Part shown: piece by piece, positions 42,103 through 52,400 of the stretch
How positions within the stretch are numbered: position 1 is the stretch's first letter
How the letters are laid out: each line of letters begins with the position of its first letter
Source: Ruminococcus flavefaciens
Lineage (GTDB): Bacteria; Bacillota; Clostridia; Oscillospirales; Ruminococcaceae
Direction of reading: 5' to 3'
DNA length: 64,000 bases
NCBI RefSeq assembly: GCF_900119075.1
Contig: NZ_FPIP01000001.1
Coordinates: 1-64,000 of the forward strand
Position numbers and translations under genes: made by a program
Notes under the pieces: model-generated
Seen by the model: only the letters and a program-made list of their open reading frames with translations
The model's database searches: none
What the model was told of the DNA's origin: nothing

Positions 42103-42153
42103 ATGAAACTCCTTTGCTTTAGCTTATTTGTCCGTGGATTAAATATATATATT

Positions 42154-42182
42154 ATTATAACATATTTTGGAATGAAATTCAA
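42154..42182 (-). promoter_or_regulatory. Promoter of LacI-GGDEF operon
   Basis: Minus strand TTGAAT (42182-42177), 17 bp, TATAAT (42159-42154) with TGT extension. Confidence 0.72.
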
Positions 42183-42265
42183 GTCAATTTGTGGAAAAAG
42201 CTGTCAATTTTTAGGCGAGAGCAATTCATAAGATATTAAAATTATTAAAAACCATAATTTATGTT

Positions 42266-42414
42266 TGTAGGGGACGGCGTCCTCGACGTCCCGTTAAGGG
42301 ACGCCTTCACTTGCAAGGCCCCCTAATCGGGTCCGTCCCCTCTGTCGCATTGCGACATCTCCCCATTTTATGGGGAGTCACTCTGCCAAAGGAACACAGT
42401 CCCTTTGGAATCCC
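42266..42414. repeat. Modular palindromic mosaic, copy 4 (reverse orientation)
   Basis: Begins TGTAGGGGACGGCGTCCTCG and ends CAGTCCCTTTGGAATCCC, the same module order as copy 2 on the other strand; internal CTCCCCATTTTATGGGGAG and GTCGCATTGCGAC. The rest of the gap (42415-42540) has only a TGCAGCG/CGCTGCA hairpin at 42497-42513. Confidence 0.75.
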
Positions 42415-42542
42415 GTTCAAAAAGTGCTTTGAGCGATGTGCGATTATCGTTGCCATGAATAGTGAGCGAGTTTATGAGCGACAACGTGGCAAGGGTGCAG
42501 CGTCACGCTGCAAATAATGATTTATAGCATTGACCGTATAAA

Positions 42543-42569
42543 AACAAGCCCCGAATCGCTTCGGGGCTG
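42543..42569 (-). terminator. Terminator of GH16 gene
   Basis: Minus strand AGCCCCGAA / TTCGGGGCT with GCGA loop, then TGTTTTTAT. Confidence 0.88.
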
Positions 42570-42575
42570 TGTTTA

Positions 42576-43985
42576 TTATGCAATTTCCTCTACTCTTACA
42601 TTGCTGATGTAAACTGTAGCTGTTGAGCCGCGCTTACCCATATTGAACTCGAGACGTCCGTTGTTGTCGTCCTTTTCCTTCATCTCGAAATCATAGGTGA
42701 AGCTCTGCTTTTCTGTGGTAAGTGTCAGCTTTGTATCCTGTAAATAGCGTATCCAGCCTGCTGACGGAGCAGAAACGCATACTACGATGTCGCGCTCCTC
42801 GTCAGCGTAAGCGTCGAATGTAACGCGGTATTTCTTGCCCTTTATCATCGGAAGGTCGGGCTGTACAAGCTGTACGGAGTATTCCTCTGTACCCTCTGCC
42901 TGAGAGGTTATCACTATCATGTTGTCCTTTATCTCAGCCGAGCCCTCGCCGCCGTTGAACAGCAGGAACTTCCAGTTTACGTCGTCTGTGAGATCCTCAG
43001 CCTCGGAGAAGTCTCCGTTGAAGATGAAGTTGCCGTCCTCCTGAGCCTGACGGAATACCTTTTCGGGCTTCTTAACATTCATATCGTACTCAGGCTTCTG
43101 GTAAACTCTTACGTAGTCGATCTCGAACTCTGCCTTGTCGAAATCTGTTGTAGCGTCGGGATTGCCCGGCCATGTGCCGCCGACTGCAAGGTTCATCTGA
43201 ACGAAGAAAGGCTGATCGAATGGAGCAGGATATGGCTTCTCGTCCTCACCCTGAACGGCTGTGAACCAGTCGTTAGCTGTATTGTAGAGGTTGCCGTCGA
43301 TATACCAGCGTATCTCGCCCGGCTCCCACTCTACAGAATACTCATGGAAGCTGTCAGCGTAGGTCTGACCTGTAAGTCCCCATGTGCCCTGTATCTCGCC
43401 GTGGGGCTCGCCGAAATGGAGAGTACCGTAGGCTGTGCTTACGTCGTTGCCGAGTACCTCCATGATGTCGATCTCGCCGCACTTAGGCCACTGACCGTAG
43501 TAGCTCTCCTCCTTGGGCATCATCCAGATAGCAGGCCATAAGCCCTGTCCCTCTGGCACCTTAGCGCTTACGACTACCTTGCCGTAGGAGAAATCGGTCT
43601 TGTTCTGACCTGTTACCTTACCCGATGTATAGTAATCCTTGCCGTTCTTTTCGGACTTGATAGCCTTGATGACCAGCTTGCCGTCGCGGAGAAATACGTT
43701 GTCTGTAGATGTTGTGTACTCCTGTAATTCCTCGTTTGTCCAGCCCGGCTCGTGGGGCTCGTAGTTCCACTTGCTCTCGTCAAGAGCACTGCCGCTGAAC
43801 TCGTCGTTCCAAAGCAGGCTGTAGCCCTCTATCTCGGGAACGTCAACAGCTTCTGTAGCTGCCTCGGTAGGCTTTGCGGTCTCGGGAGCTGTGTCCGAAC
43901 CTGAGCTGTTCTTGTCACCGCAGCTTACAGCGCAGCCAAGCATTGCAAGTGCAGCAGCGAAGGATAAATACTTGTTTATTTTCAT
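42576..43985 (-). CDS. GH16 beta-glucanase lipoprotein
   Basis: A secreted, lipid-anchored endo-beta-1,3(4)-glucanase, about 469 residues. The lipobox is near LGCAVSCG, then an acidic Thr/Ala linker, then the GH16 domain (about 50-300) with GEIDIMEVLG holding both catalytic Glu residues, and a C-terminal CBM4/CBM22-like jelly roll (about 320-465, starting NGDFSEAEDL). WNDEFSGSALDESKWNYE at its start is typical of laminarinase/lichenase members. Two in-frame ATGs exist; 43985 sits 8 bp after AAGGAGG, while 43991 is only 2 bp from it, so the inner one is preferred. It acts on the outer cell surface. Confidence 0.92.
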   Translation of the reverse strand: MKINKYLSFAAALAMLGCAVSCGDKNSSGSDTAPETAKPTEAATEAVDVPEIEGYSLLWNDEFSGSALDESKWNYEPHEPGWTNEELQEYTTSTDNVFLRDGKLVIKAIKSEKNGKDYYTSGKVTGQNKTDFSYGKVVVSAKVPEGQGLWPAIWMMPKEESYYGQWPKCGEIDIMEVLGNDVSTAYGTLHFGEPHGEIQGTWGLTGQTYADSFHEYSVEWEPGEIRWYIDGNLYNTANDWFTAVQGEDEKPYPAPFDQPFFVQMNLAVGGTWPGNPDATTDFDKAEFEIDYVRVYQKPEYDMNVKKPEKVFRQAQEDGNFIFNGDFSEAEDLTDDVNWKFLLFNGGEGSAEIKDNMIVITSQAEGTEEYSVQLVQPDLPMIKGKKYRVTFDAYADEERDIVVCVSAPSAGWIRYLQDTKLTLTTEKQSFTYDFEMKEKDDNNGRLEFNMGKRGSTATVYISNVRVEEIA

Positions 43986-44127
43986 TTTCATGTCCTCCTT
44001 GAAAATAGGATTTCTCTTTCTTGTGGTATTATTATAACTTTTTATATGGAAAAATTATAGCAAAATGGACTGATTTATAGTAAACTTATGATGTAACCAC
44101 AGCTTTAGAAGGACATGGTATGATTTA

Positions 44128-44586
44128 TCAGCCGAAGCCGTAATTACATATTATCCAGTCGGAAGTGCCCTTTGTGCGGGCAAGCATCCAGTTCCAGTCT
44201 TTATAGGTCTCACCGCGGTTCCATGCGGAAGTTTCATTCTGGAATATCTCCAGCGGATTAACATAGAAGTCAGACTTGAGCACCATATACTCCTCGTTTT
44301 CGTTCTGTGAGTCACGGGATTCCAGTTTTGTTTCCGCGTCTCCTGCATAGCGCAGCTCCAACAGGTCGCAGGTCTCAAATTCGGGGAAGAAGTCCTTGAC
44401 GCATTCAACCGCGTCACTGTAGTCCTGTTCGGTGAACATCTCCGAGGATATAGGCTTTACGACAGCCTTGTCCACAGTGCCTGCGGGATAGGGCTTATTG
44501 TACTGCCGTGCCCAGAATCCGACGAATAATGCGGCTGAAAGTGTTAAAACTCCTGCTGATGTGATGATGATACTGCGTTTTTTCAT
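44128..44586 (-). CDS. Hypothetical single-helix exported protein
   Basis: A 152-residue protein with an N-terminal helix (IIITSAGVLTLSAALFVGFW) that may be an uncleaved anchor. The extracellular part (DYSDAVECVKDFFPEFETCDLLELRYAGD ... WMLARTKGTSDWIICNYGFG) resembles small DUF4829-like proteins, but I am not certain. AAAGGAG precedes ATG 44586. It lies between GH16 and GH3 lipoprotein genes on the same strand without tight spacing. Function unknown. Confidence 0.75.
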   Translation of the reverse strand: MKKRSIIITSAGVLTLSAALFVGFWARQYNKPYPAGTVDKAVVKPISSEMFTEQDYSDAVECVKDFFPEFETCDLLELRYAGDAETKLESRDSQNENEEYMVLKSDFYVNPLEIFQNETSAWNRGETYKDWNWMLARTKGTSDWIICNYGFG

Positions 44587-44676
44587 AGTTGTGCTCCTTT
44601 CTGCGTATAGCTTTAGCTTTGAATAAAGTATAGCACAGCAGAATGACAGCACAGTGACTTTTATATTACAGATACG

Positions 44677-46161
44677 TCACTTTTTCAGCAGACCGAGCCT
44701 GTTCTTTCTCATGAGTATCCTCATAACGCTCTCGTCTATACGTGATTCGGGTATCTCGCCGCTTTCAACAGCTCTGCATACCTCGTCAACAGCTGCGCGG
44801 TAGTCCACGGGCATGAGTATGATATCCATGCCTGCCTTTATGGAAAGCTTTGCGGCTTCTCCCGAGGTGTAGACTTTTGAGATAGTATTCATCTGCTGAG
44901 CGTCTGTTATGGCGATACCGTCAAAGCCCAGCTCGCCGCGGAGCATTTCCGTTACTGCCTTGTAGGAAAGGTCGCAGGGCAGCTCGTCACCGAAGCTGGT
45001 AACGGACTGGTGTCCTACCATGATAAAATCAGTGCCGCTGTCTATGCCCTTTTTAAAGGGGACGAACTCCGTATTGCGGAGCTGTTCGAGTGTCCTGTCT
45101 ATGATTACCGTGGAGTTTGTGTGAGTATTGCCGTTTTCAGCGCCAAGTCCGGGAAAATGCTTGAGAGTAGCGCTTACGCCGTTATCCTGCAAGCCCTTTG
45201 AGACTCCGCTGACCATATTTGCAACTACGTTGGGATCGCTGCTGAAAATACGGTCGCCAAGCTCGTTGCCGCTGTCGATATTAACGTCTGCAACAGGAGC
45301 GAAGTCCACGTTGAAGCCGAGACTGCTCAGGTCTTTTGCGAGAGTTGCTCCGATATCATAGGCGGTCTTGTAGTTGTTTTCTTTGCCGTACTGCTCCATA
45401 GGCTTGAAGGCTGTAGTGCCAAGATTCTGGGCGCATCTTGCCACCTTTCCGCCCTCCTCGTCGACTCCGATGAATAGTCCGACGCCGCAGGCTTCACGGG
45501 AGAAGTCCTGAGTATTGCTTATCATTGTCTTTATCTGGTTTCGGGAGCTTAGATTCTGAGAGAAGTAAATGATACCGCCAACGGGATAGTCGTTCATGGC
45601 GTTTTTAGTGCCGTTTCCCACCTCTGTCATGGGAGAAATACCTGTTATAGCTTCGGGAGTAACCATGAACATCTGGCAGACCTTCTGCTTCAGCGTCATA
45701 TTATTCAGCACTTCCCACGGAGATATCTTAGCTGCAGTTGTTGTAGTTATATGCTTTGTGGTGGTAGTACAGGCAGTTGTGCGTTTTGAAGTATGTACAT
45801 AAGCCGCAGTTGTTACTGTCGGCTGATAATCCTCATGGCTTGATTCGAAATTGTTTTCCTGAGGCTGCTCATCTGAGCTGCTGTTATTGTTGCTGTTTTC
45901 TGTATTATTAACAGTCTGAGCAGCAGTCTGAGGCTCCTCAGTTGTGGGAGCGTCTGTAGCCGCTTCAGTTACTGCTACGGGCTCTGTTTCGGGAGCCTTG
46001 GGAGCTGCTGTCAGCTCGGTCAGGGGCTCGGTAGCCACCTCCTGAGAAGAAGTGATGTCTGTGCTATCTGTTTTGCTGTCCTTTTGTTCGGCAGTGCCGC
46101 CGCAGCCTGTGAGAAAAAGGCTAAGACCGAGAAGCACCGCGGTTATTTTTCTGTATTTCAA
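44677..46161 (-). CDS. GH3 family beta-N-acetylhexosaminidase-like lipoprotein
   Basis: A 494-residue lipoprotein: lipobox FLTGC near residue 20, Ser/Thr/Asn-rich linker to about 145, then a single GH3 domain of NagZ type. GVGLFIGVDEEGGKVAR and GFDGIAITDAQQM (nucleophile Asp) are clear. The KHFPGLGAENGNTH loop, which in NagZ carries a catalytic Asp-His pair, has Asn in place of Asp. It starts at TTG 46161, 9 bp after AGGAGG. It probably trims peptidoglycan or chitin oligosaccharides at the cell surface; activity is less certain because of the Asn. Confidence 0.9.
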   Translation of the reverse strand: MKYRKITAVLLGLSLFLTGCGGTAEQKDSKTDSTDITSSQEVATEPLTELTAAPKAPETEPVAVTEAATDAPTTEEPQTAAQTVNNTENSNNNSSSDEQPQENNFESSHEDYQPTVTTAAYVHTSKRTTACTTTTKHITTTTAAKISPWEVLNNMTLKQKVCQMFMVTPEAITGISPMTEVGNGTKNAMNDYPVGGIIYFSQNLSSRNQIKTMISNTQDFSREACGVGLFIGVDEEGGKVARCAQNLGTTAFKPMEQYGKENNYKTAYDIGATLAKDLSSLGFNVDFAPVADVNIDSGNELGDRIFSSDPNVVANMVSGVSKGLQDNGVSATLKHFPGLGAENGNTHTNSTVIIDRTLEQLRNTEFVPFKKGIDSGTDFIMVGHQSVTSFGDELPCDLSYKAVTEMLRGELGFDGIAITDAQQMNTISKVYTSGEAAKLSIKAGMDIILMPVDYRAAVDEVCRAVESGEIPESRIDESVMRILMRKNRLGLLKK

Positions 46162-46194
46162 GGAAATTTCCTCCTGTGGATATTGTATATTAAT

Positions 46195-46223
46195 ATCTTA
46201 CCATATCCGACAAAAAATGTCAA
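46195..46223 (-). promoter_or_regulatory. Promoter of GH3 gene
   Basis: Minus strand TTGACA (46223-46218), 17 bp, TGG-TAAGAT (46200-46195). Confidence 0.72.
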
Positions 46224-46227
46224 TATA

Positions 46228-46275
46228 AAACAAAGCTCATAAACCTCGGTCTTGCCGAGATTTATGAGCCGGAAT
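46228..46275 (-). terminator. Terminator of radA
   Basis: Minus strand nested stem GGCTCATAAA[CTCGG...CCGAG]TTTATGAGC(T) followed by TTGTTTTAT. Confidence 0.82.
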
Positions 46276-46277
46276 CC

Positions 46278-47651
46278 TTATTTTATAGCCGCAAATGCCT
46301 GTTTTAACGTGCTTGCGGCGATAATTTCTATGTCGTAGTCCTTTGCATTGATAGCGGACATACACTGTTTGGGTATAACGCAGGTCTTGAAGCCCATGCG
46401 CTCTGCCTCGCGGATACGGTGGGTGATATGGGATACGGAGCGTATCTCGCCGCCCAGGCCTATCTCACCGAATGCCACAAGCTGCTCGTCTATCTGCTTG
46501 TCCATGATACCCGAATACAGCGCCATAGCCACAGGCAGGTCGCCTGCGGGCTCGTCAAGACGGAATCCTCCGACGATATTCAGGTACACGTCAAGGCTGC
46601 CCATAAATATCCCAAGTCTTTTTTCAAGGACTGCGATTATGATATTGAGTCTGTTGAAGTCAAAGCCCGTCACCATACGTCTTGGTGCTGAGTAGCTGGT
46701 CTTTGCCGCCAGCGCCTGCACCTCCGCGAGTATCGGTCTGCTGCCCTCCATAACACAGGCAACACAGGTGCCCGATACGTTATGGGGACGTCCCTCAAGG
46801 AGCATCTGCGACGGGTTGTCCACCTCGCGCAGTCCCTTGTCTATCATCTCGAAAACGCCTATCTCATTTGTAGAGCCGAAACGGTTCTTTACAGCGCGGA
46901 GTATTCGGTAGCTCTGGTGGCGTTCGCCCTCAAAGTAGAGCACAGCGTCCACGATATGCTCCATGACCTTAGGACCTGCGATAGCGCCGTCCTTGTTGAC
47001 ATGACCGACGATTATGATAGGTATCTCCTGATTTTTCGCGGTATGCATGAACAGATTGGTGCATTCGCGTACCTGAGTGATACTGCCAGCGCTGGAAGCG
47101 ATACGGCTTATGGTCATGGTCTGTATGGAGTCGATTATAGCGATATCGGGAGCGCTGGAAGCTATGGTCTGCGCGATAGCTTCGGCGTCGGTAGCTGTGA
47201 GTATATAGAGGTTTTCCGTGTCAACGCCAAGGCGCTGTGCGCGGAGCTTTATCTGCCTTGCGGATTCCTCTCCCGAAACGTAGAGGACCGAGTGCTCCTC
47301 GCCGAGAAACTGGCATATCTGGAGCAGGAGAGTACTTTTTCCGATACCCGGTTCACCGCCGAGAAGAACAAGAGAGCCTTTTACAAGACCTCCGCCGAGG
47401 ACTCTGTTCAGCTCTCCGATACCTGTATCATAGCGGACGTCGCTGTCTGCGCCGATATCCTCAAGCTCGAGGATATTATCAGAAAGATCGGGAGCAGAAC
47501 CTGACGAAGCGGAGCTCCTGACGCCGACGGGAGCTTCCGCAAGCTCCTCCTCAAAGCTGTTCCATGCGCCGCAGGACGGACATTTTCCATTCCATTTAGT
47601 GCTTTCGTAGCCACATTGATTACAGGTGTAAACATATTTTGATTTAGCCAT
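46278..47651 (-). CDS. radA: DNA repair protein RadA
   Basis: A 457-residue RecA-like ATPase that promotes branch migration in recombination. N-terminal C4 zinc finger (CNQCGYESTKWNGKCPSCG), Walker A GGEPGIGKSTLLLQ, the KNRFGSTNEIG signature and a C-terminal Lon-like domain. GAGGT precedes ATG 47651. The upstream lipoprotein gene ends 11 bp before, so both share a transcript. Confidence 0.96.
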   Translation of the reverse strand: MAKSKYVYTCNQCGYESTKWNGKCPSCGAWNSFEEELAEAPVGVRSSASSGSAPDLSDNILELEDIGADSDVRYDTGIGELNRVLGGGLVKGSLVLLGGEPGIGKSTLLLQICQFLGEEHSVLYVSGEESARQIKLRAQRLGVDTENLYILTATDAEAIAQTIASSAPDIAIIDSIQTMTISRIASSAGSITQVRECTNLFMHTAKNQEIPIIIVGHVNKDGAIAGPKVMEHIVDAVLYFEGERHQSYRILRAVKNRFGSTNEIGVFEMIDKGLREVDNPSQMLLEGRPHNVSGTCVACVMEGSRPILAEVQALAAKTSYSAPRRMVTGFDFNRLNIIIAVLEKRLGIFMGSLDVYLNIVGGFRLDEPAGDLPVAMALYSGIMDKQIDEQLVAFGEIGLGGEIRSVSHITHRIREAERMGFKTCVIPKQCMSAINAKDYDIEIIAASTLKQAFAAIK

Positions 47652-47662
47652 TTTTTACCTCA

Positions 47663-48724
47663 TCAAAGAAAGGCTTTTGCCACGCTGTCCTTTGTGAGCA
47701 GGTTCTTTCTGCCGCATTTCATATTGCTCTCGGAAGGAGCAAAGCCGTTTATATCAGTGCCTGCCATAGACCAGCACTTCATCTCGCCGTAAAAATCAGT
47801 AGCGTAAAAGACCTTTGCTTTCATATCGTAGTGTATACCGCCGTCGGTATCACAGGTGCAGTCTATCTCTTTGACGTCGTTGGTGTCAAAATAGAATATC
47901 CTTACCTGAGAGTCGTTGAGGATACCTGTTGATACCACAAGCTCGGGATTGCCGTTCATGTCAAGGTCGACAAGCTCAAAGGCGGCGTCCTTAAGGTCGG
48001 CATTTTCGAGTATAGCCGAAAGTCTGTCGCGGTAAACCTGCTTCTGCTCGTCTCTGAGAACAGTGTTCCATGTTTCGCTGTAGTTTATCGCGTACTTTAT
48101 AGCGTCGTCGCCGAAGGTGTATTTTCTGCCTGTCTTGAAGGCTGTAGCCTCCTTGTAAGGCTGGAGAGCTTCTTCATATTTTGCAAGGGTAACGTCGTCG
48201 CCATTTATCTGATATTTGATGACAGCTCCCGAAGAAGCGCTTTCAGTGTTGTTGTAGAAGCTGACTGCTGTCTGGAATGAGCCCTCCTGCAATGTCTGGT
48301 ATTCTCCCACAACGAAGCCATCGCCGTTGTAGGAAAAGCCTACAGCACAGGGCTCGGGGAGATAGTCAAACTGTCCGTAGGAGCCTATATCTGCGATCTT
48401 ATCAGCAACAGTGCCTGTCATTGTGTAGATTATGCACTGAGCGTTTACGTCCTCCGATGGTGAGATAATAAGCTCGGGAGTACCGTCGCCTGTAAGGTCG
48501 GTAAGGTCAAACATAGAGCTGTCGGAATACTGCTCTGAGTTCTTGAAGGATTTGAGCAGAGTCTCATAGTCCTTCTGCCATTTGAACTCCACCTCTTCGG
48601 GCTTCATATTGGTGTCAAGCAGAGTGAGGGGGAGACTTTCCACTTTTTTTGTCTCGGAACAGCCTGCACATACAGCTAAAACAGCGCCTGCCGCGAGAAT
48701 GCTTATCTTTTTATTTATTGTCAC
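47663..48724 (-). CDS. Lipoprotein with Asp-rich FG-GAP/VCBS-like motifs
   Basis: A 353-residue lipoprotein. GTG 48724 is preferred because GGAGG lies 7 bp upstream; ATG 48739 has no ribosome site. Lipobox AVCAGC. Two repeats carry FDLTDLTGDGTPELIIS and FELVDLDMNGNPELVVST, Asp/Asn-rich loops like calcium-binding VCBS/FG-GAP units. No catalytic domain recognised. It precedes radA by 11 bp in an apparent operon, which is an odd pairing. Confidence 0.78.
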   Translation of the reverse strand: MTINKKISILAAGAVLAVCAGCSETKKVESLPLTLLDTNMKPEEVEFKWQKDYETLLKSFKNSEQYSDSSMFDLTDLTGDGTPELIISPSEDVNAQCIIYTMTGTVADKIADIGSYGQFDYLPEPCAVGFSYNGDGFVVGEYQTLQEGSFQTAVSFYNNTESASSGAVIKYQINGDDVTLAKYEEALQPYKEATAFKTGRKYTFGDDAIKYAINYSETWNTVLRDEQKQVYRDRLSAILENADLKDAAFELVDLDMNGNPELVVSTGILNDSQVRIFYFDTNDVKEIDCTCDTDGGIHYDMKAKVFYATDFYGEMKCWSMAGTDINGFAPSESNMKCGRKNLLTKDSVAKAFL

Positions 48725-48760
48725 TTTTGTTGCCTCCATTGAAAATCATATACATTTATT

Positions 48761-48789
48761 ATTCTACCACTTTTGACGAAATGTGTCAA
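48761..48789 (-). promoter_or_regulatory. Promoter of lipoprotein-radA operon
   Basis: Minus strand TTGACA (48789-48784), 17 bp, TGG-TAGAAT (48766-48761). Confidence 0.75.
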
Positions 48790-48853
48790 TAAATTATAGT
48801 ATACGCCAAAATAAAAAATTCCCTGCAAAAAGCTTTGTTTTTCGTTGAAAAAT

Positions 48854-49213
48854 TCACGGCTGGAGAGTGAGCTCCCAGTAATACTTCCTTTTGCACTGTG
48901 GAAAGTCGCTGAGTACACCGTGCTCGGGATCGTAGAATGTGCCTCCGCAGTACAGCGACCAGTGCCAGCACCGCGGAGTTTCCAGACTGAGCAGACACAG
49001 GGGAGGGAGCTCCTCCCTGCGCTCTGCCTGCTTTCGCACGTCGGATATCTTAACACCGTGTTCACGGAATGTGCGCTTCATTTCTTTAAGGTCGGTCTCG
49101 CGGTCATTTCCGAGATACTCGCATATATATTCGGGCGTTTTTCCCAGTACCATAGCCAGAACAGCCTGTCCGCACTGTAAGTCCGTAGGCTCGTGAATGT
49201 AAGTAATTTCCAC
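48854..49213 (-). CDS. Small papain-like cysteine peptidase (C39/BtrH-type fold)
   Basis: A 119-residue cytoplasmic protein. DLQCGQAVLAMVLG has the Cys nucleophile and PRCWHWSLYCGGTFYDPEHG the His-containing strand, the layout of small C39-like papain-fold proteins. A GTG at 49213 behind GAGAGGTG is preferred; the frame stays open to another GTG at 49240. There is no transport or bacteriocin partner nearby, so its target is unknown. Confidence 0.72.
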   Translation of the reverse strand: MEITYIHEPTDLQCGQAVLAMVLGKTPEYICEYLGNDRETDLKEMKRTFREHGVKISDVRKQAERREELPPLCLLSLETPRCWHWSLYCGGTFYDPEHGVLSDFPQCKRKYYWELTLQP

Positions 49214-49304
49214 ATTATCACCTCTCAGATATTTTATCACATATGGATTATGATGTAAAGATGTTATTTATGGTAAAATGTCCACCTTTTATTTAAATAT
49301 AGGG

Positions 49305-49333
49305 TTGCTATTTTGTTGAAAATGCGCTATAAT
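49305..49333 (+). promoter_or_regulatory. Promoter of GH97 gene
   Basis: TTGCTA (49305-49310), 17 bp, TATAAT (49328-49333). The early transcript carries TAGGGGACTAAAATTATCAC, partly like the PL11 leader. Confidence 0.7.
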
Positions 49334-49432
49334 GTGCGTAGGGGACTAAAATTATCACTAAGAAGCTCGACAATATATGGAATATGCACATAAGGATATG
49401 CATATGGGCTTCAAAGTAAAGGAGGAATACTT

Positions 49433-52400
49433 ATGAGGGAAAACTTGATCAAACGAGCAGTTGGTACTGCGGCGGCGCTCTGTGTTATGGCGCAGTCTTT
49501 TTCGGGGATAGTTCCGAAGCAGTTCACTGCGGACGCAGCGGTAAGCTACTACAATGCCAAGGTGGCAAATCAGGGCAGCGGTGAGGGAACAGCCGTTATC
49601 AAGGGCTCTGACGCATCGGTAGTTTACGACAGTGAGCTCAGGTCAAATGTGCTTGACCTTCACGGAAGCGGCTTCGGAAGCGGCTGGTTACAGCTGCCTG
49701 CCATGTTTGAAAAGGGCTGTGACAAGGGCTTCAGTTTTTCGCTGAAATTCAAGCTGGACAGCGGAGCAGGGAACTACACAAGACTTTATCAGTTCTCGCC
49801 AGTGCCATTCGGCGCAGGAGCTGCTCCGAGCTATTCGTCGCCTGATATCTCCGTTGACTTAAAGGATAAAAAGGCGTACAGAACAAGCGTTTTCGTCGGC
49901 AAGGGAACTACTACCGAGAACGACGAGAAGCACCGTGCTATCTTCGATATCGAGACTGCTCCCGACAGTGGAAAGTGGCATGAGCTTACGGCGGTGTATT
50001 CGCCCGAAAGCGCAGAGTTCTATATGGACGGCAAGCTTCTCGGCAAGGGCGAGAGCGATACTCTTTCCGCTACAATGAACAGCCTGTTCAGCGAGGGCGC
50101 ACTTCCCTCATATACATACAATTCCATAGGACATTCAGTCTACTCGGACGATGATATCATGGCCTGCGTTGACGACGTAATGATGTACGATTATGCGCTT
50201 ACAGCGGCTCAGGCGGCAAAGCTGCCCGATGATCCGCAGTACCGCTACACATTCGAGCCCGATACCATTACCGAGGGCGAGGCTGTTCCCGACGAGGAGA
50301 CTGCAACAGCCCGTGACGGCACGGCGCTCACAAGCATACCCGAGTACGAGACTGTATCACCTGACGGCACACTCGTCACAAAGTTCTGGAAGGACGCTCG
50401 GGGCAGCTATTATTACTCCGTAAGAAAGCAGAGCCACGGCACATGGGGCAATGTTATCGAGCCCTCAAAGCTTGGTATCGTTACCACTACCGAGGACTTG
50501 TCGTCGGGCTTTTCACAGACAGCTCCTGCGGCTGTTTCTGTTGAACACGACGAGACCTACAATATGCCATACGGCAAGCACACAAAGATTCGTGACAACT
50601 ACAAGGAGATATCCTTCCCGCTGAAAAAGGGCAATTCCACGCTGACAGTATACTTCCGCGTATATGACGACGGTATGGGCTTCAGATATGCTCTCGACCA
50701 CGGCGCAACAATAAAGGAGGAGACCAGTCAGGTCATCTTCCCAAGCAAAAGCAAGTTCTGGGGCAACTGGCCAAATGCCACTTATGAGTGGGACATGGTG
50801 GAGCTGCCGAGAGACCGTGCAAACGAGACAAATGCCACTTATTCCTGCCCGTATACAGGCGTTATCAACGATAAGTACTGGGTAACCGTAACAGAGGCAA
50901 GCGTTTTCAACGAGGACAATCCCTACTGTGCAGGCTCTCTCCAGTTTATCGGCAATTATCACAGTCTCCGCTTCAAGGGCGGCGTCAAGGTAAGCGGCAT
51001 ATCAATGGGCAGCGCTTTCCATACTCCGTGGAGAGCAGTTGTCATCGGCGACAGCCTTGACCAGATGTCATCGAGCGACCTGATACTAAATCTGAATCCT
51101 CCCTCAGTCATCGAGGATACAAGCTGGATACGACCCGGTAAAACAGCGTGGTCATGGTGGAGCAGCGGCGGCGATTCGCCTGTTGAATACCACACTCAGA
51201 AGGACTACATCGACTTCGCAGCAGACAACGGCTGGGACTTCGTGTGTCTCGACTTCGGCTGGGCGCTCTGGGACGACAGTGAAGCAAAGGTCAAGGAGCT
51301 TTGCGACTATGCTTCAAAGAAGGGCATAGGCATTTACCTCTGGTACGGCGTAAACAACAAGGGACACTCAGGCTACAAGGACAGCAAGGGCAATCCTGCA
51401 TATCCTTATTACTCGCTGCTTGACGAGGCTACTATAGTCCGCGAGTTCAAGCGCATAAGAGGTCTGGGCGTCAGCGGCGTCAAGGTAGACTACTACGAGA
51501 GCGACACTCAGGAGACCATGAAGCAGATGAACCTCTGCGCAAAGATAGCTGCCGAGAATCACCTCATGGTGCTTTTCCACGGCTGTACAATACCTCGCGG
51601 CGAGAGCAGAACTTATCCCAATATAGTTTCATTCGAGGCTGTAAACGGAACCGAGTATTACAAGTGGTTCGAGGCTCCTGCGCTGGCTAACAGAGTATCA
51701 TATACATTCACAAGAAACGTTGTGGGCTCGGCAGACTTTACACCTACAGGCATACCGATATACGGCATAAAGGCAACAGCAGGCTTTGCTCTTGCAGACG
51801 TTGTAACTATCGAGTCGGGCATACAGCACTTCGCACATTCCGTATACACCTATCAGGGCAATAAGGCTCTGCCATTCCTCAATGACGTTCCCGTTGCTTG
51901 GGACGACATGAAGGTTCTGGACGGCTATCCAATGCAGTTCAATGTTACCGCAAGAAGAAGCGGCAGCAACTGGTACGTTGGAGCTTCTACACTGTCCGCA
52001 AGAAAGGTCAGCGTAAAGCTTTCGGAGCTGGTCGACGATGACGGAACATACACCGCATATATCTTCGGCGACAACAAGGACGGCAGCGAGATAGAGGTCA
52101 GGATAATAAGAGACCTTACAAAGGACAGCGTTATCGAGGAGAATCTCCTTGCAAACGGCGGCTTCGCCATGAAGATAACAAAGAGCGGCATGAAGCTCAC
52201 AACTCCTTACAGCAATTTCAAGTTCTATGAGGCTGAAAAGGCTAAGATCACAGGCAAGGCTTCCATTACATCAGGCAAGCAGGGCAAGTACAGCTCAGGC
52301 AGTGCCTATGTTGGCTATATCGGCGGCGGAGCTGATAATGCAGTTACATTCGAGAATGTGAACGTTGACAAGGCAGGGGAGTACACCCTCCGTATCTACT

